A stretch of 7,704 bases of DNA from Campylobacter sp. (lineage in GTDB: Bacteria > Campylobacterota > Campylobacteria > Campylobacterales > Campylobacteraceae). The stretch is taken from contig JAJQAF010000028.1 of the NCBI GenBank assembly GCA_021203945.1, positions 1 through 7,704 of the forward strand, written 5' to 3'. The notes under the pieces are model-generated. The model was given only the letters and a program-made list of their open reading frames with translations, searched no databases and was not told where the DNA came from. The stretch's first letter is position 1, and each line of letters begins with the position of its first letter. Positions 1 to 7,195 of this stretch are shown here, in pieces. Both the position numbers and the translations under genes were made by a program.

Positions 1-1931
1 TGGTTAGCATGTTTGTTGTGCTTGTCGTCGTGCTCGTCAATAGGATTTAAACGAGTTTCAAGTCCGTTTTCCTCCTCGTAAGTTGCGATAATCTCACGAA
101 CTCTTTTGCCTTCTATAGTTTCCTCTTCATAAAGCGCGCTCACCATATTTTCTATCGCACCGCGATAAGTTTCAAGCGAATCTAAAACGGCGGCATACCT
201 TTCATGAAGCATATTTTTTACGAATTCATCTACTTTTTCAGCCATCTTATCGCTATAATCTTTTATGGTTTGTCCGCCGTTTAGAAACGTCGCACGCTGT
301 TTTTCAAGCACCATAAGCCCGGCAACGTCGCTCATACCATACATACTTACCATGGCTTTTATAATATCCGTCGCTCTTTCCAGGTCATTGCTAGCGCCGG
401 TTGAAATTTCTTTTATAAACACTTCTTCCGCACCGCGACCTCCCAACAACACATCAACTTCCGCTATAAGCTCATGCTTTTGCATCATAAATTTATTTTC
501 TTCAGGGGTATTTAAGGTATAGCCTAGAGCCGCAAGTCCGCGAGGTACAACGGAAACTTTCGTAACCTTTTTGGCACCTTTTGTTATCTCGGCTATCAAT
601 GCATGACCGCATTCGTGATACGTAACTATCTTTTTCTCTTTCGGATTTACGCGACGAGATTTTTTTTCTAAACCCGCGATAGAGCGTTCGACAGCCTCGA
701 CTAGATCGGCTTGCTCTACAAAAGGCTTTGATTTACGTCCGGCAAGAAGCGCGGCTTCGTTTATAATATTTTCAAGATCGGCTCCGGCAAGCCCGGTAGT
801 AAGTCGCCCTATATCCTCAAGACTAACGTCTTTACCTATCTTTACGTCTTTCATATGGACTTTTAAAATATCGCAACGACCCTTAAAATCCGGCTTATCG
901 ACAAGAACCTGTCTATCAAATCTACCCGGTCTCAAAAGAGCCGCATCTAAAATTTCGGGTCTGTTCGTTGCGGCAATAACTATTACGGGGGATTTATCCG
1001 CATCAAACCCGTCCATTTCCGAAAGTAGCTGATTTAACGTCTGTTCGCGTTCGTCGTTGCCCCCCATAGGACCGGAATTTCTACTCTTGCCTATCGCATC
1101 TATCTCGTCTATAAATACTATCGCAGGGGCTTCTTTTTTTGCATTTTCGAACAAATCGCGCACGCGACTTGCCCCGACACCTACGAACATTTCGATAAAA
1201 CTTGAAGCCGACATAGAAAAAAACGGCACGTCGGCCTCTCCCGCAACGGCTCTTGCAAGCAAGGTTTTACCCGTACCCGGAGGTCCTACAAGTAAAATTC
1301 CCTTTGGAATTTTCGCGCCCAAATTTAGATATTTATCCGGACTTTTTAGATAATCCACGATCTCTTGAACCTCTTCTTTAGCCTCTTCTACACCGGCTAC
1401 ATCGTCAAATTTTACCTTTGGTTTTTCGGAGTTTATAAGCTTTTTTGCGCTCCCTATGCCGAGTATTCCACTACCCATATTTTTTTGCATACGACTAGCC
1501 AAAAGCATCCATATCCCAAAAAATATAAATACGGGCAATACCCATGAAAAAAGAAGTTCGGTAAACCAATTCGTATCGTTATAAGCGCTATACGCGACGT
1601 TATTTTGCTCAAGCAGACTAACTAACATAGGATCGCTAACGCGTTTTACTACATAAATACTCTTATCATTTCCGGCAGCTCTGATGGTGTTATCGGATAT
1701 AGCTACCTCGCTTATTTGCTTAGCTTTTAGCATATCTTTAAATTCCGAATACGCTATCGTCTTACTTTGAGCTTGCGAACCCATACTTATCGAACCTATA
1801 TTGTCTCCGGTAAAGCTCCTAAAAGCAAGCACCACGACTATTGCGAAAACAGCAAAAATAAATATCGGATTTTTATTAAAAAAGCCGTTATTATCGCCGT
1901 TATTTTGATTTTTATTGTTTTGATTATTCAT
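1..1931 (-). CDS. ftsH: ATP-dependent zinc metalloprotease FtsH (3' end runs off the left edge)
   Basis: Inner-membrane AAA+ protease that unfolds and degrades membrane and short-lived cytosolic proteins. 643 codons are visible and no stop is reached; since family members are about 640-650 residues, only a few are missing. After an Asn-rich N-terminus (residues 2-15) comes a membrane segment at about 22-37, a periplasmic region, and a second membrane segment at about 126-145. The AAA+ module has Walker A GPPGTGKT (216-223), pore loop FVG (249-251), Walker B IVFIDEID (271-278) and a second region of homology with ATNRPEILD and RPGRFDR. The zinc site is HECGH (439-443), with Asp516 in SNDLERAT as the likely third ligand. 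The third position of the motif is Cys rather than the Ala of E. coli HEAGH. The visible tail is charged and His-rich. The ATG start is supported by AGAGGA five bases upstream, overlapping the prmA stop; the gene follows prmA by 10 bp and is probably co-transcribed with it. Confidence 0.97.
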   Translation of the reverse strand, partial: MNNQNNKNQNNGDNNGFFNKNPIFIFAVFAIVVVLAFRSFTGDNIGSISMGSQAQSKTIAYSEFKDMLKAKQISEVAISDNTIRAAGNDKSIYVVKRVSDPMLVSLLEQNNVAYSAYNDTNWFTELLFSWVLPVFIFFGIWMLLASRMQKNMGSGILGIGSAKKLINSEKPKVKFDDVAGVEEAKEEVQEIVDYLKSPDKYLNLGAKIPKGILLVGPPGTGKTLLARAVAGEADVPFFSMSASSFIEMFVGVGASRVRDLFENAKKEAPAIVFIDEIDAIGKSRNSGPMGGNDEREQTLNQLLSEMDGFDADKSPVIVIAATNRPEILDAALLRPGRFDRQVLVDKPDFKGRCDILKVHMKDVKIGKDVSLEDIGRLTTGLAGADLENIINEAALLAGRKSKPFVEQADLVEAVERSIAGLEKKSRRVNPKEKKIVTYHECGHALIAEITKGAKKVTKVSVVPRGLAALGYTLNTPEENKFMMQKHELIAEVDVLLGGRGAEEVFIKEISTGASNDLERATDIIKAMVSMYGMSDVAGLMVLEKQRATFLNGGQTIKDYSDKMAEKVDEFVKNMLHERYAAVLDSLETYRGAIENMVSALYEEETIEGKRVREIIATYEEENGLETRLNPIDEHDDKHNKHAN

Positions 1932-1936
1932 TCAAT

Positions 1937-1942
1937 TCCTCT
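1937..1942 (-). promoter_or_regulatory. ftsH ribosome binding site
   Basis: On the minus strand, AGAGGA lies five bases before the ATG at 1931 and shares its first base with the last base of the prmA stop codon TAA (1944-1942). It fixes the ftsH start and suggests that ribosomes finishing prmA help load ftsH. Confidence 0.75.
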
Positions 1943-2769
1943 TAATTTTTTTTAAAAACGAAACTAACCCAGTCGTTAAGTAATTTTTGCTCGACTAGTT
2001 CAAGCTCTTTAAAAGTTTGTTTTATTCTATCTTCATACTTTATCAAAATTCCTGAAAGCATAAGATACGCATCATGATTTAAAGAGTTTTTCAAATCGTT
2101 TGCAAGCATAAATATTACGTCGGCTATAATATTTGCGACGACTACATCGTATTTATTATTTAAATTTGTTATGGAGCCGATCCAAATTTTATGAAAATTT
2201 ACTTCATTTAATAAAGCGTTATTTTTCGAGCTATCTATTGCTTGCTCGTCAGTATCGCAAGCATCAACATCACAACCGAGCTTAGCAAGCGCTATGCTTA
2301 AAATTCCGCTTCCGCAACCGACGTCAAGCGCTTTTTTGCCTTTTTTGGCGTATTTTTGCAAAAATAGCAAACAAGAGCTCGTGCTTTCATGATGCCCGGA
2401 GCCAAATGCCAAAGCAGGATCAATTATAATATTTGTAACGCCCGATAGTTCTTTTTCCCAACTCGGACGAACGTAAATTTTATCTAAAAGTATAGGTTTG
2501 ACCGCTTTTTTATACTCGTTTATCCAGTCTTTATTTTCTTTGACTTCGAGTTTTGTTTTTACGTCGTTTGTTTTTTTGAGCGTCGCGCTTAATCTTTGCG
2601 CGTATTCGTTTATACCCCACTCGATTTGACTTAAATCGTCTTCGTCGCGGATGATTATCTCATCGTCAAGTTCTTGCAGACAGGTAATCCCAAAAGAGAA
2701 AGCTAACTCCAAAATTTCATCGTAAAATTCCGATGTTTTTATACTTAATTCGTAGAATTTATCTCTCAT
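1942..2769 (-). CDS. prmA: Ribosomal protein L11 methyltransferase PrmA
   Basis: Cytosolic SAM-dependent methyltransferase that, in its family, trimethylates amino groups of ribosomal protein L11. The 275-residue protein is slightly shorter than the 293-residue E. coli enzyme. The N-terminal third is the poorly conserved substrate-recognition part. The PrmA signature region IDPALAFGSGHHEST (116-130) corresponds to DPGLAFGTGTHPTT in E. coli. SAM motif I is ALDVGCGSG (147-155), an acidic motif follows (DACDTDEQA, 169-177), and VANIIAD (211-217) is the motif IV equivalent. The C-terminal NDWVSFVFKK fits the family's ending. The ATG shares one base with the cheY stop (TAATG). No strong Shine-Dalgarno sequence is visible before it, so translation probably depends on coupling to cheY. 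The cheY-prmA-ftsH order matches C. jejuni as I recall it. The product call is firm; the substrate is inferred from the family. Confidence 0.94.
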   Translation of the reverse strand: MRDKFYELSIKTSEFYDEILELAFSFGITCLQELDDEIIIRDEDDLSQIEWGINEYAQRLSATLKKTNDVKTKLEVKENKDWINEYKKAVKPILLDKIYVRPSWEKELSGVTNIIIDPALAFGSGHHESTSSCLLFLQKYAKKGKKALDVGCGSGILSIALAKLGCDVDACDTDEQAIDSSKNNALLNEVNFHKIWIGSITNLNNKYDVVVANIIADVIFMLANDLKNSLNHDAYLMLSGILIKYEDRIKQTFKELELVEQKLLNDWVSFVFKKN

Positions 2770-3134
2770 TAACCAAGAACGTCTTCAAGCTTCTCTTTTA
2801 AAACCTGAGGCGTAAAAGGTTTTACTATGTAGTTATTCACGCCGGCCTTTAAAGCCGTGATAACCTCGGCTTTACCGCCCTCGGTAGTTACCATTATTAT
2901 AGGCATATCCACGTATTTTTGCTCGGCTCGAACCTTTTTTACAAGCTCCAAACCATTCATTTCAGGCATATTCCAATCCGTAATAAGCACGTCAATATTA
3001 CTATTTTGCGCCATTAAATTCCAAGCTTCAAGCCCATGTTCGGCCTCTAAAATTTCTTGATGTCCAAGTCTTTGTAAAGTATTTTTTATAATCCTTCTCA
3101 TAGTTGAGCTATCATCTACGACTAAAATCTTCAC
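2769..3134 (-). CDS. cheY: Chemotaxis response regulator CheY
   Basis: Single-domain receiver that is phosphorylated by CheA and then binds the flagellar switch protein FliM to control swimming reversals. The 121-residue product has all receiver landmarks: acidic pair Asp7-Asp8, phosphoacceptor Asp53 in ITDWNMPEMNG, Thr83 in MVTTEGG, the aromatic switch Tyr102, and Lys105 in VKPF. These match E. coli D12/D13, D57, T87, Y106 and K109 with a constant offset of four. No DNA-binding domain follows. I place the start at the GTG at 3134, giving MKILVVDDS, because AAAAGGA lies six bases upstream. The open frame extends 18 codons further to an ATG at 3188, but that extension would put extra residues before the first beta strand and would cover the probable promoter. 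The protein ends soon after the last helix (EDVLG); the C. jejuni protein is recalled to have a short extra tail. Confidence 0.95.
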   Translation of the reverse strand: MKILVVDDSSTMRRIIKNTLQRLGHQEILEAEHGLEAWNLMAQNSNIDVLITDWNMPEMNGLELVKKVRAEQKYVDMPIIMVTTEGGKAEVITALKAGVNNYIVKPFTPQVLKEKLEDVLG

Positions 3135-3140
3135 ATAATG

Positions 3141-3147
3141 TCCTTTT
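3141..3147 (-). promoter_or_regulatory. cheY ribosome binding site deciding a GTG start
   Basis: AAAAGGA on the minus strand lies six bases before GTG at 3134. It decides for the GTG start over the upstream in-frame ATG at 3188, which would add 18 residues not expected in a CheY. Confidence 0.75.
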
Positions 3148-3162
3148 AGTAAAAATTGCTTT

Positions 3163-3171
3163 ATTCTATCA
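3163..3171 (-). promoter_or_regulatory. Probable sigma-70 extended -10 promoter for cheY-prmA-ftsH
   Basis: The minus strand reads TGATAGAAT, an extended -10 (TGn then TAGAAT at 3168-3163) within the only intergenic gap of the window (3135-3196), which is very AT-rich. Campylobacter sigma-70 promoters characteristically have a strong -10, often with an upstream TG, and a weak or absent -35. A TTGATA at 3188-3183 could act as a -35-like element, but its 14-base spacing is short. A start about seven bases downstream of the -10 would leave a leader of roughly 20 nt carrying the cheY ribosome binding site. This is a pattern match only. Confidence 0.55.
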
Positions 3172-3189
3172 AATTTTAAATTTATCAAA
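3167..3189 (-). repeat. Short direct repeat TTTGATA x2 in the hisA-cheY gap
   Basis: TTTGATA occurs at 3189-3183 and again at 3173-3167 on the minus strand, 16 bp start to start. The second copy overlaps the predicted extended -10. It may be chance in AT-rich DNA, a -35/-10-like arrangement, or a pair of half-sites for a regulator. No function is claimed. Confidence 0.3.
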
Positions 3190-3196
3190 GCTTTAA

Positions 3197-3907
3197 TTAT
3201 AAAACTTTGCTAAAAGCCTCTTTTAGATCGATTTTACCTTCATAATAAGCTTTTCCGACGATGATACCGGCCGCTTCGCCGCTTTGTTTTAAGCGCAATA
3301 TATCGTCTATTCCGCTAACTCCTCCGCTTGCAATCGTATCTACACCGCTTGCGCGAGCTATATCAAGCGTAAATTTCACGTTTATGCCCTCAAGCATACC
3401 GTCTTTATTTATGTCGGTACAGATTATCGCTTCCACGCCCGCATTTGCAAATTCTTGTGCCAAATCGGTCGCCCTCATATCGCTTACTTCCGCCCAGCCC
3501 TGCGTCGCCACAAAGCCGTTTTTAGCGTCTATCCCGACTACGATAGGGTAAAGTCTTGCCATTTTGCGCACAAAAAGGGGATTTTTAAGCGCTATCGAGC
3601 CTAGTATTACACGCGAAGCGCCTATATCCAAATATCGTTTTATTCGCTCTTGATCACGTATCCCGCCGCCTATTTGCACTTTTAAATTAGTGTGCTTTAC
3701 TATGTTTTCAACTACGTCGAAATTTATCGTCTCGCCCGCAAAAGCACCGTCTAAATCAACTACATGAAGCCATTTTGCTCCAAAATCTTCAAACGTTTTA
3801 GCAAGCTCGTGCGGCTTATCGCTATAGATTTTAGCGCTTTGCATCAACCCTCTACTAAGTCTTACGGCTTTGGCGTCTTTTAGATCTATCGCGGGGAAAA
3901 TTTCCAT
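3197..3907 (-). CDS. hisA: ProFAR isomerase HisA (phosphoribosylformimino-5-aminoimidazole carboxamide ribotide isomerase)
   Basis: Cytosolic (beta-alpha)8-barrel enzyme that isomerises ProFAR to PRFAR, the step just before the HisF/HisH synthase in histidine biosynthesis. The 236-residue length is normal for the family. From the ATG at 3907, the catalytic residues are Asp8 in FPAIDLKD, Asp127 in GIDAKNG and Thr164 in CTDINKDG, the same numbering as the well-studied Thermotoga maritima enzyme. Phosphate-binding loops are IGGGIR (79-84) and ASGGVSG (193-199). An in-frame TTG one codon earlier is possible, but GGGAGG lies five bases before the ATG and only two before the TTG, so the ATG is preferred. 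The ATG shares one base with the hisH stop (TGATG), so the genes are translationally coupled. A 62-bp gap then separates it from cheY. Confidence 0.96.
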   Translation of the reverse strand: MEIFPAIDLKDAKAVRLSRGLMQSAKIYSDKPHELAKTFEDFGAKWLHVVDLDGAFAGETINFDVVENIVKHTNLKVQIGGGIRDQERIKRYLDIGASRVILGSIALKNPLFVRKMARLYPIVVGIDAKNGFVATQGWAEVSDMRATDLAQEFANAGVEAIICTDINKDGMLEGINVKFTLDIARASGVDTIASGGVSGIDDILRLKQSGEAAGIIVGKAYYEGKIDLKEAFSKVL

Positions 3908-4518
3908 CAAAGCCTCCCGAAATTTTCTAAAATTTTAAGCCCCACGTCATGGCTTTTTTCGGGGTGAGGCTGAAATCCATAGATATTTTCATGTGCGACG
4001 GCACTTACGAAATCATACCCGTATCCGGTCTTTGCAAGCACGAATTTATCGTCGCAAACCGCATGATAGCTATGAACAAAATAAAGATACTCGATCGATT
4101 TTAGCCCCGCGTTTATAGGCATTTGACGGGTAAATTCCAACGCATTCCAGCCGATATGCGGGATTTTAAGAGCCTGATCGAATTTATTCGTATCGAATTT
4201 GACCGCTTCGCCTTTTATAAGTCCCAAACCCTCATTACTTCCAAACTCGAAACTTCTGTCAAAAAGCAGCTGCATACCAAGACATACACCCAAAAAAGCT
4301 CGTCCGCTACAAACAAACTCTTTTATAGCATCATCCATATTTTCCGCTCTCAGTCTTGCCATAGCTTCGCCGAAAGCCCCTACTCCCGGCAAGACGATAC
4401 GATCGTAGTTTTTTAGAGCCTCCGGTCGGCTAACCAGCTCACAATCATACCCGACGTAATTAAATGCGTTTATTACGCTTTTAATATTACCTGCCTTATA
4501 GTCAATAATCCCTATCAT
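3907..4518 (-). CDS. hisH: Imidazole glycerol phosphate synthase glutaminase subunit HisH
   Basis: Class I glutamine amidotransferase subunit. It releases ammonia from glutamine, which in the family is channelled to HisF to form imidazole glycerol phosphate and AICAR. The 203-residue length is typical. Visible features are the N-terminal strand [14 protein letters not shown], the oxyanion-region PGVGAFG (44-50), nucleophile Cys79 in GVCLGMQLL, and the His185/Glu187 pair in QPHPEKS, so the catalytic triad is complete. The substrate-side HIGWN and YFVHSYH motifs are also typical of HisH. The ATG at 4518 overlaps the pglG stop as ATGA, with AGGA six bases upstream, and the gene is coupled to hisA downstream. 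HisF, the obligate partner, is not in the window. Paralogous HisH-like amidotransferases occur in Campylobacter sugar-modification loci, but pairing with hisA favours the true histidine enzyme. Confidence 0.94.
   Translation of the reverse strand: MIGIIDYKAGNIKSVINAFNYVGYDCELVSRPEALKNYDRIVLPGVGAFGEAMARLRAENMDDAIKEFVCSGRAFLGVCLGMQLLFDRSFEFGSNEGLGLIKGEAVKFDTNKFDQALKIPHIGWNALEFTRQMPINAGLKSIEYLYFVHSYHAVCDDKFVLAKTGYGYDFVSAVAHENIYGFQPHPEKSHDVGLKILENFGRL
3913..3918 (-). promoter_or_regulatory. hisA ribosome binding site inside the hisH 3' end
   Basis: GGGAGG on the minus strand sits within the last codons of hisH, five bases before the hisA ATG at 3907. It is the strongest Shine-Dalgarno-like sequence in the window and decides for the ATG over the adjacent TTG. 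Confidence 0.75.
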
Positions 4519-5411
4519 CTAATATCCTGCTTTTTTACGCTAAAAAGATATATGCTTAGTGCAATCATCAACACCGCTACGCCGCCTATCAAATAAATAG
4601 CGTTTATGATATTTTCCGGCGCGGTTATTGCAAATTTAAACACGAGCATAAGCGCTTCAATCGCAAGCGCGATGATGATAGAACCGATAAATCGCACCAT
4701 AGTTTTATAAACGACGCTATTTTCGTCATGGCTTTTGCCGATGACCTCTTCTTCAAAAATTGTCTTCACAAGATCGAAAATAGCTAGCGCTAGAGTTAAG
4801 ATAATCGTGGATTCAAAAATCTCTTCGATATTTATATGCTCGATACTTTTAGAAATAAAGCTTTTCACGCCATGCCAAAATAAAAAAGTGCAAATCATCA
4901 AAAGCGCCGCACAAAACAGCGTATAAACGGATTTTAAAAATTTACCGAAATAGTTTTCGATCTTACCGGCATCGGTCATTTCCAATATATTTTCAAGCGA
5001 AATGTCTATACACGCAATAAATTTTAGCTCGTTTTTATCGTCGTATATCGGCGTGCTTGCAGTTACGCATAGATTGCCGTTTAGCGTTGACGGGTAAGGA
5101 TCGCTTAAAATACAGCGCTTTTCTCTCACGGCTCTATAATAATACGCCTTATTTGAGCGATTTTCGCCTGCTCCTATCTTAAAATTTTGGTTTAGGCTGA
5201 TTGAGTTTTCAACCTGTATGCCGTTTGCGTCAAGCACGTAAAAAGCGTCAAAATTTTCTATCTCGCGACTTATTTTATTAAACCCGTCTTTGATCGTCTC
5301 AAGTGAGACCCCGGGCAAGTGATTTGGCAAATTTCTATTTAGCAGATAGCAAATATAAGCGCGCGCTTTATATCTGGTATCGCTAAATCTTTGAATGTCT
5401 TTTATGACCAA
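4515..5411 (-). CDS. pglG: PglG-like membrane protein with PDC/Cache-like sensor region
   Basis: Membrane protein of unknown function. I call it PglG (also WlaM) because its size (298 residues; C. jejuni PglG is recalled at about 297) and its place directly after pglF match the C. jejuni pgl locus. Residues about 50-145 look like a PDC/Cache small-molecule sensing fold: FDAFYVLDANGIQVENS, then NRSNKAYYYRAVREKRC, SDPYPS and PIYDDKNELKFIACIDIS. Four hydrophobic segments follow at about 160-181, 200-217, 240-262 and 268-291, ending in a short basic tail. There is no hydrophobic stretch before the sensor region, so it may lie in the cytoplasm, unlike typical periplasmic Cache domains. No kinase, HAMP, methyl-accepting or glycosyltransferase motif is seen. 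The start is TTG at 5411, with AAAAGGA five bases upstream and no nearby ATG. It lies 2 bp after pglF and overlaps hisH by 4 bp. The family call is by synteny and appearance, not alignment. Confidence 0.8.
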   Translation of the reverse strand: MVIKDIQRFSDTRYKARAYICYLLNRNLPNHLPGVSLETIKDGFNKISREIENFDAFYVLDANGIQVENSISLNQNFKIGAGENRSNKAYYYRAVREKRCILSDPYPSTLNGNLCVTASTPIYDDKNELKFIACIDISLENILEMTDAGKIENYFGKFLKSVYTLFCAALLMICTFLFWHGVKSFISKSIEHINIEEIFESTIILTLALAIFDLVKTIFEEEVIGKSHDENSVVYKTMVRFIGSIIIALAIEALMLVFKFAITAPENIINAIYLIGGVAVLMIALSIYLFSVKKQDIR

Positions 5412-5413
5412 GT

Positions 5414-7195
5414 TTATCCTTTTAAATTTAGTGCGTGGTTGAATTCGGGCACGATTTTTTTAAGCTCCGCCGAAATTTTATCGTCTTCAAGCTCGGTAAG
5501 ACCGTTTATTTGAGAATTTAAAACGTTAATATCGTAAGGCTGCGAATGGGTTACAAAAATGGATTCGAATTTTGTTTTTACGTCGTCTTTATTTATCAAT
5601 AGCTCCTCGTAAAGCTTTTCGCCGGTTCTAAGACCGACAAACTCTATACCCAAATGCTCTTTATTCGAAAGCAGCAGCATTTTTTTGGCTAAATCTACGA
5701 TCTTAACGGGCTCGCCCATATCAAGCACGAAAAGTTCGCCGCCTTGCGCGATTGATGCGGCTTGCAACACTAATTGGCACGCTTCGGACGTGAGCATAAA
5801 ATATCTCGTAATATCGGGGTGCGTTACGCTAAGCGGCTTGTTTGCTGCGATTTGCTCTTTAAATTTAGGTATAACGCTGCCGCTTGAACCTAGCACGTTT
5901 CCGAAACGAACGCAAACGATCTCGCAAGCGCCGTATTCATTGGAATTCAACGCGTAAAGCTCGCAAATACGCTTTGTAGTTCCCATAATATTCGTCGGTC
6001 TGACAGCCTTATCCGACGATATCATGACGACTTTTTTAACCTCGTATTTTTTAGATAGATCAATCGTATTTTTTGTCCCTAATATATTATTTTCTACTGC
6101 GGATCTCGGATTTAGCTCACAAAGCGGGACGTGCTTATAAGCCGCCGCGTGTATGACGATTTGAGGTTTATATTCTATAAAAATCTCTTCAAAATCCTTA
6201 AAATTTACGATATTAACGAGCTTGCTTACGGTTCTTTGATCTTTCGTGTCTTCGCCGATTTTATATAGATTAAATTCACTGTGATCGACCATTATAAGCC
6301 GCTTAACACCGAATTTTAAACACTGCTTGCAGATCTCGCTTCCTATACTGCCGCCGGCTCCCGTAACCAAAACGATTTTATCTTTTAAGAAATTTGAGAT
6401 AACTTCGGGATTTAAATCCTTCGGTTTGCGAGCTAACAAATCTTCAATCGAAATATCTTTTATGGATTCTTTTTCGATTAAAGAAAATAGTTTTATATCG
6501 CGTATTCCGTAATTTATAAGCTCGTCAAATACTATTTGAAGGTCATCTTGCTCTAATGCAAGCGCTATAATAGCTGTTTTTACGTTGTATTCTTTTATAA
6601 GATCGGGTATTTGACTTTTATCCTGAACCAAATATCCGTCACAATAAGTGCCGACCAAATCGCTTCTGGCATCTACGACGCCTACGGCGTATAAATCTAT
6701 ATAGCCTTGCCTAAGTCCCTTTAATACGTGCAAAGCCTTTGACGTAGCGCCTAACACGATACAAGGCTCGCCTTTATGGGGTTTGTTTGAAAAATCTATA
6801 AACATACGCTTTGAAATTCTAAGAGCGCCGACAAGAAGGCACGAAATCAGCATATCAATTAAGATAACACTCCTTGGATACGGGCTTAAAAACTCTTGCA
6901 GCACGAAAAATACGAGCATAAAAGCAACCGCAGCACAGACGTGAACTAAGAAAATTTTACGCGCTTCGTTTAGTCCGAAAAATCTCCAAGGGACTTTGTA
7001 AATTTTAAACATCCACATAAAAATCAGCTTAAAACTTACCAGAAAAAACCCGGTTATAAAAAGCCCTTGAATATAAATTTCAGGGATATTTACGTTAAAT
7101 CTCAAAAGGTAAGCGGCATATATGGAAGCGACAAAAATAATAAAATCGCCGATTAAAAAAAATAAAAGCCTTTTTAGCTTTGTCGCCTGAAACAT
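5414..7195 (-). CDS. pglF: UDP-N-acetylglucosamine 4,6-dehydratase PglF (membrane-bound)
   Basis: Converts UDP-GlcNAc to UDP-4-keto-6-deoxy-GlcNAc, the first step to UDP-diNAc-bacillosamine for the N-glycan. The 593-residue protein is full length (C. jejuni about 590). Four membrane segments lie at about 10-32, 41-63, 81-100 and 109-127. A first nucleotide-binding-like domain begins at CIVLGATSK (145-153). The catalytic extended-SDR domain begins with VTGAGGSIGSE (277-287), followed by HAAAYKHVPL (349-358). Its active site is Ser394-Asp395-Lys396 in SSDKAVRPTN, with Met404 and Lys408 where ordinary SDR enzymes have YxxxK. Replacement of the catalytic Tyr by Met is the known PglF peculiarity; C. 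jejuni is recalled to have Thr-Asp-Lys, so Ser394 is a conservative variation. The ATG directly follows the pglE stop, with AAGGGA nine bases upstream. An alternative name is a WbpM/FlaA1-family dehydratase, but the context supports PglF. Confidence 0.95.
   Translation of the reverse strand: MFQATKLKRLLFFLIGDFIIFVASIYAAYLLRFNVNIPEIYIQGLFITGFFLVSFKLIFMWMFKIYKVPWRFFGLNEARKIFLVHVCAAVAFMLVFFVLQEFLSPYPRSVILIDMLISCLLVGALRISKRMFIDFSNKPHKGEPCIVLGATSKALHVLKGLRQGYIDLYAVGVVDARSDLVGTYCDGYLVQDKSQIPDLIKEYNVKTAIIALALEQDDLQIVFDELINYGIRDIKLFSLIEKESIKDISIEDLLARKPKDLNPEVISNFLKDKIVLVTGAGGSIGSEICKQCLKFGVKRLIMVDHSEFNLYKIGEDTKDQRTVSKLVNIVNFKDFEEIFIEYKPQIVIHAAAYKHVPLCELNPRSAVENNILGTKNTIDLSKKYEVKKVVMISSDKAVRPTNIMGTTKRICELYALNSNEYGACEIVCVRFGNVLGSSGSVIPKFKEQIAANKPLSVTHPDITRYFMLTSEACQLVLQAASIAQGGELFVLDMGEPVKIVDLAKKMLLLSNKEHLGIEFVGLRTGEKLYEELLINKDDVKTKFESIFVTHSQPYDINVLNSQINGLTELEDDKISAELKKIVPEFNHALNLKG
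5417..5423 (-). promoter_or_regulatory. pglG ribosome binding site deciding a TTG start
   Basis: AAAAGGA on the minus strand sits just before the pglF stop codon and five bases before TTG at 5411. No ATG or GTG is placed sensibly near it, so it is the main support for a TTG start of pglG. Confidence 0.7.

Noticed and set aside
265..522. Open frame on the plus strand of 85 codons
   Set aside because: It is antisense to the protease domain of ftsH, has no ribosome binding site or recognisable domain, and the minus-strand protein is clearly conserved.
1057..1353. Open frame on the plus strand of 98 codons
   Set aside because: It lies opposite the Walker A and Walker B region of ftsH; its Ser/Pro/Ala-rich composition is that of an antisense shadow.
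1767..1955. Plus-strand open frame with a hydrophobic stretch, resembling a small membrane protein
   Set aside because: The hydrophobic stretch is antisense to the N-terminal membrane segment and Asn-rich region of ftsH. No plus-strand ribosome site or partner gene supports it.
3135..3188. N-terminal extension of CheY beginning at the ATG at 3188
   Set aside because: It would add 18 residues not expected in CheY, and it spans the AT-rich promoter-like region. The GTG at 3134 has a well-placed Shine-Dalgarno sequence and gives the expected MKILVVDDS start.
3171..3200. Possible transcription terminator after hisA
   Set aside because: Only short AT-rich palindromes such as AAAGCTTT and AAATTT are present; there is no GC-containing stem followed by a T run.
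3908..3910. TTG start for HisA one codon upstream
   Set aside because: The GGGAGG ribosome site would be only two bases away, whereas the ATG at 3907 has normal spacing and the usual TGATG coupling.
4123..4416. Plus-strand open frames opposite hisH (two overlapping frames)
   Set aside because: They overlap each other in different frames and are antisense to an intact hisH with a complete catalytic triad.
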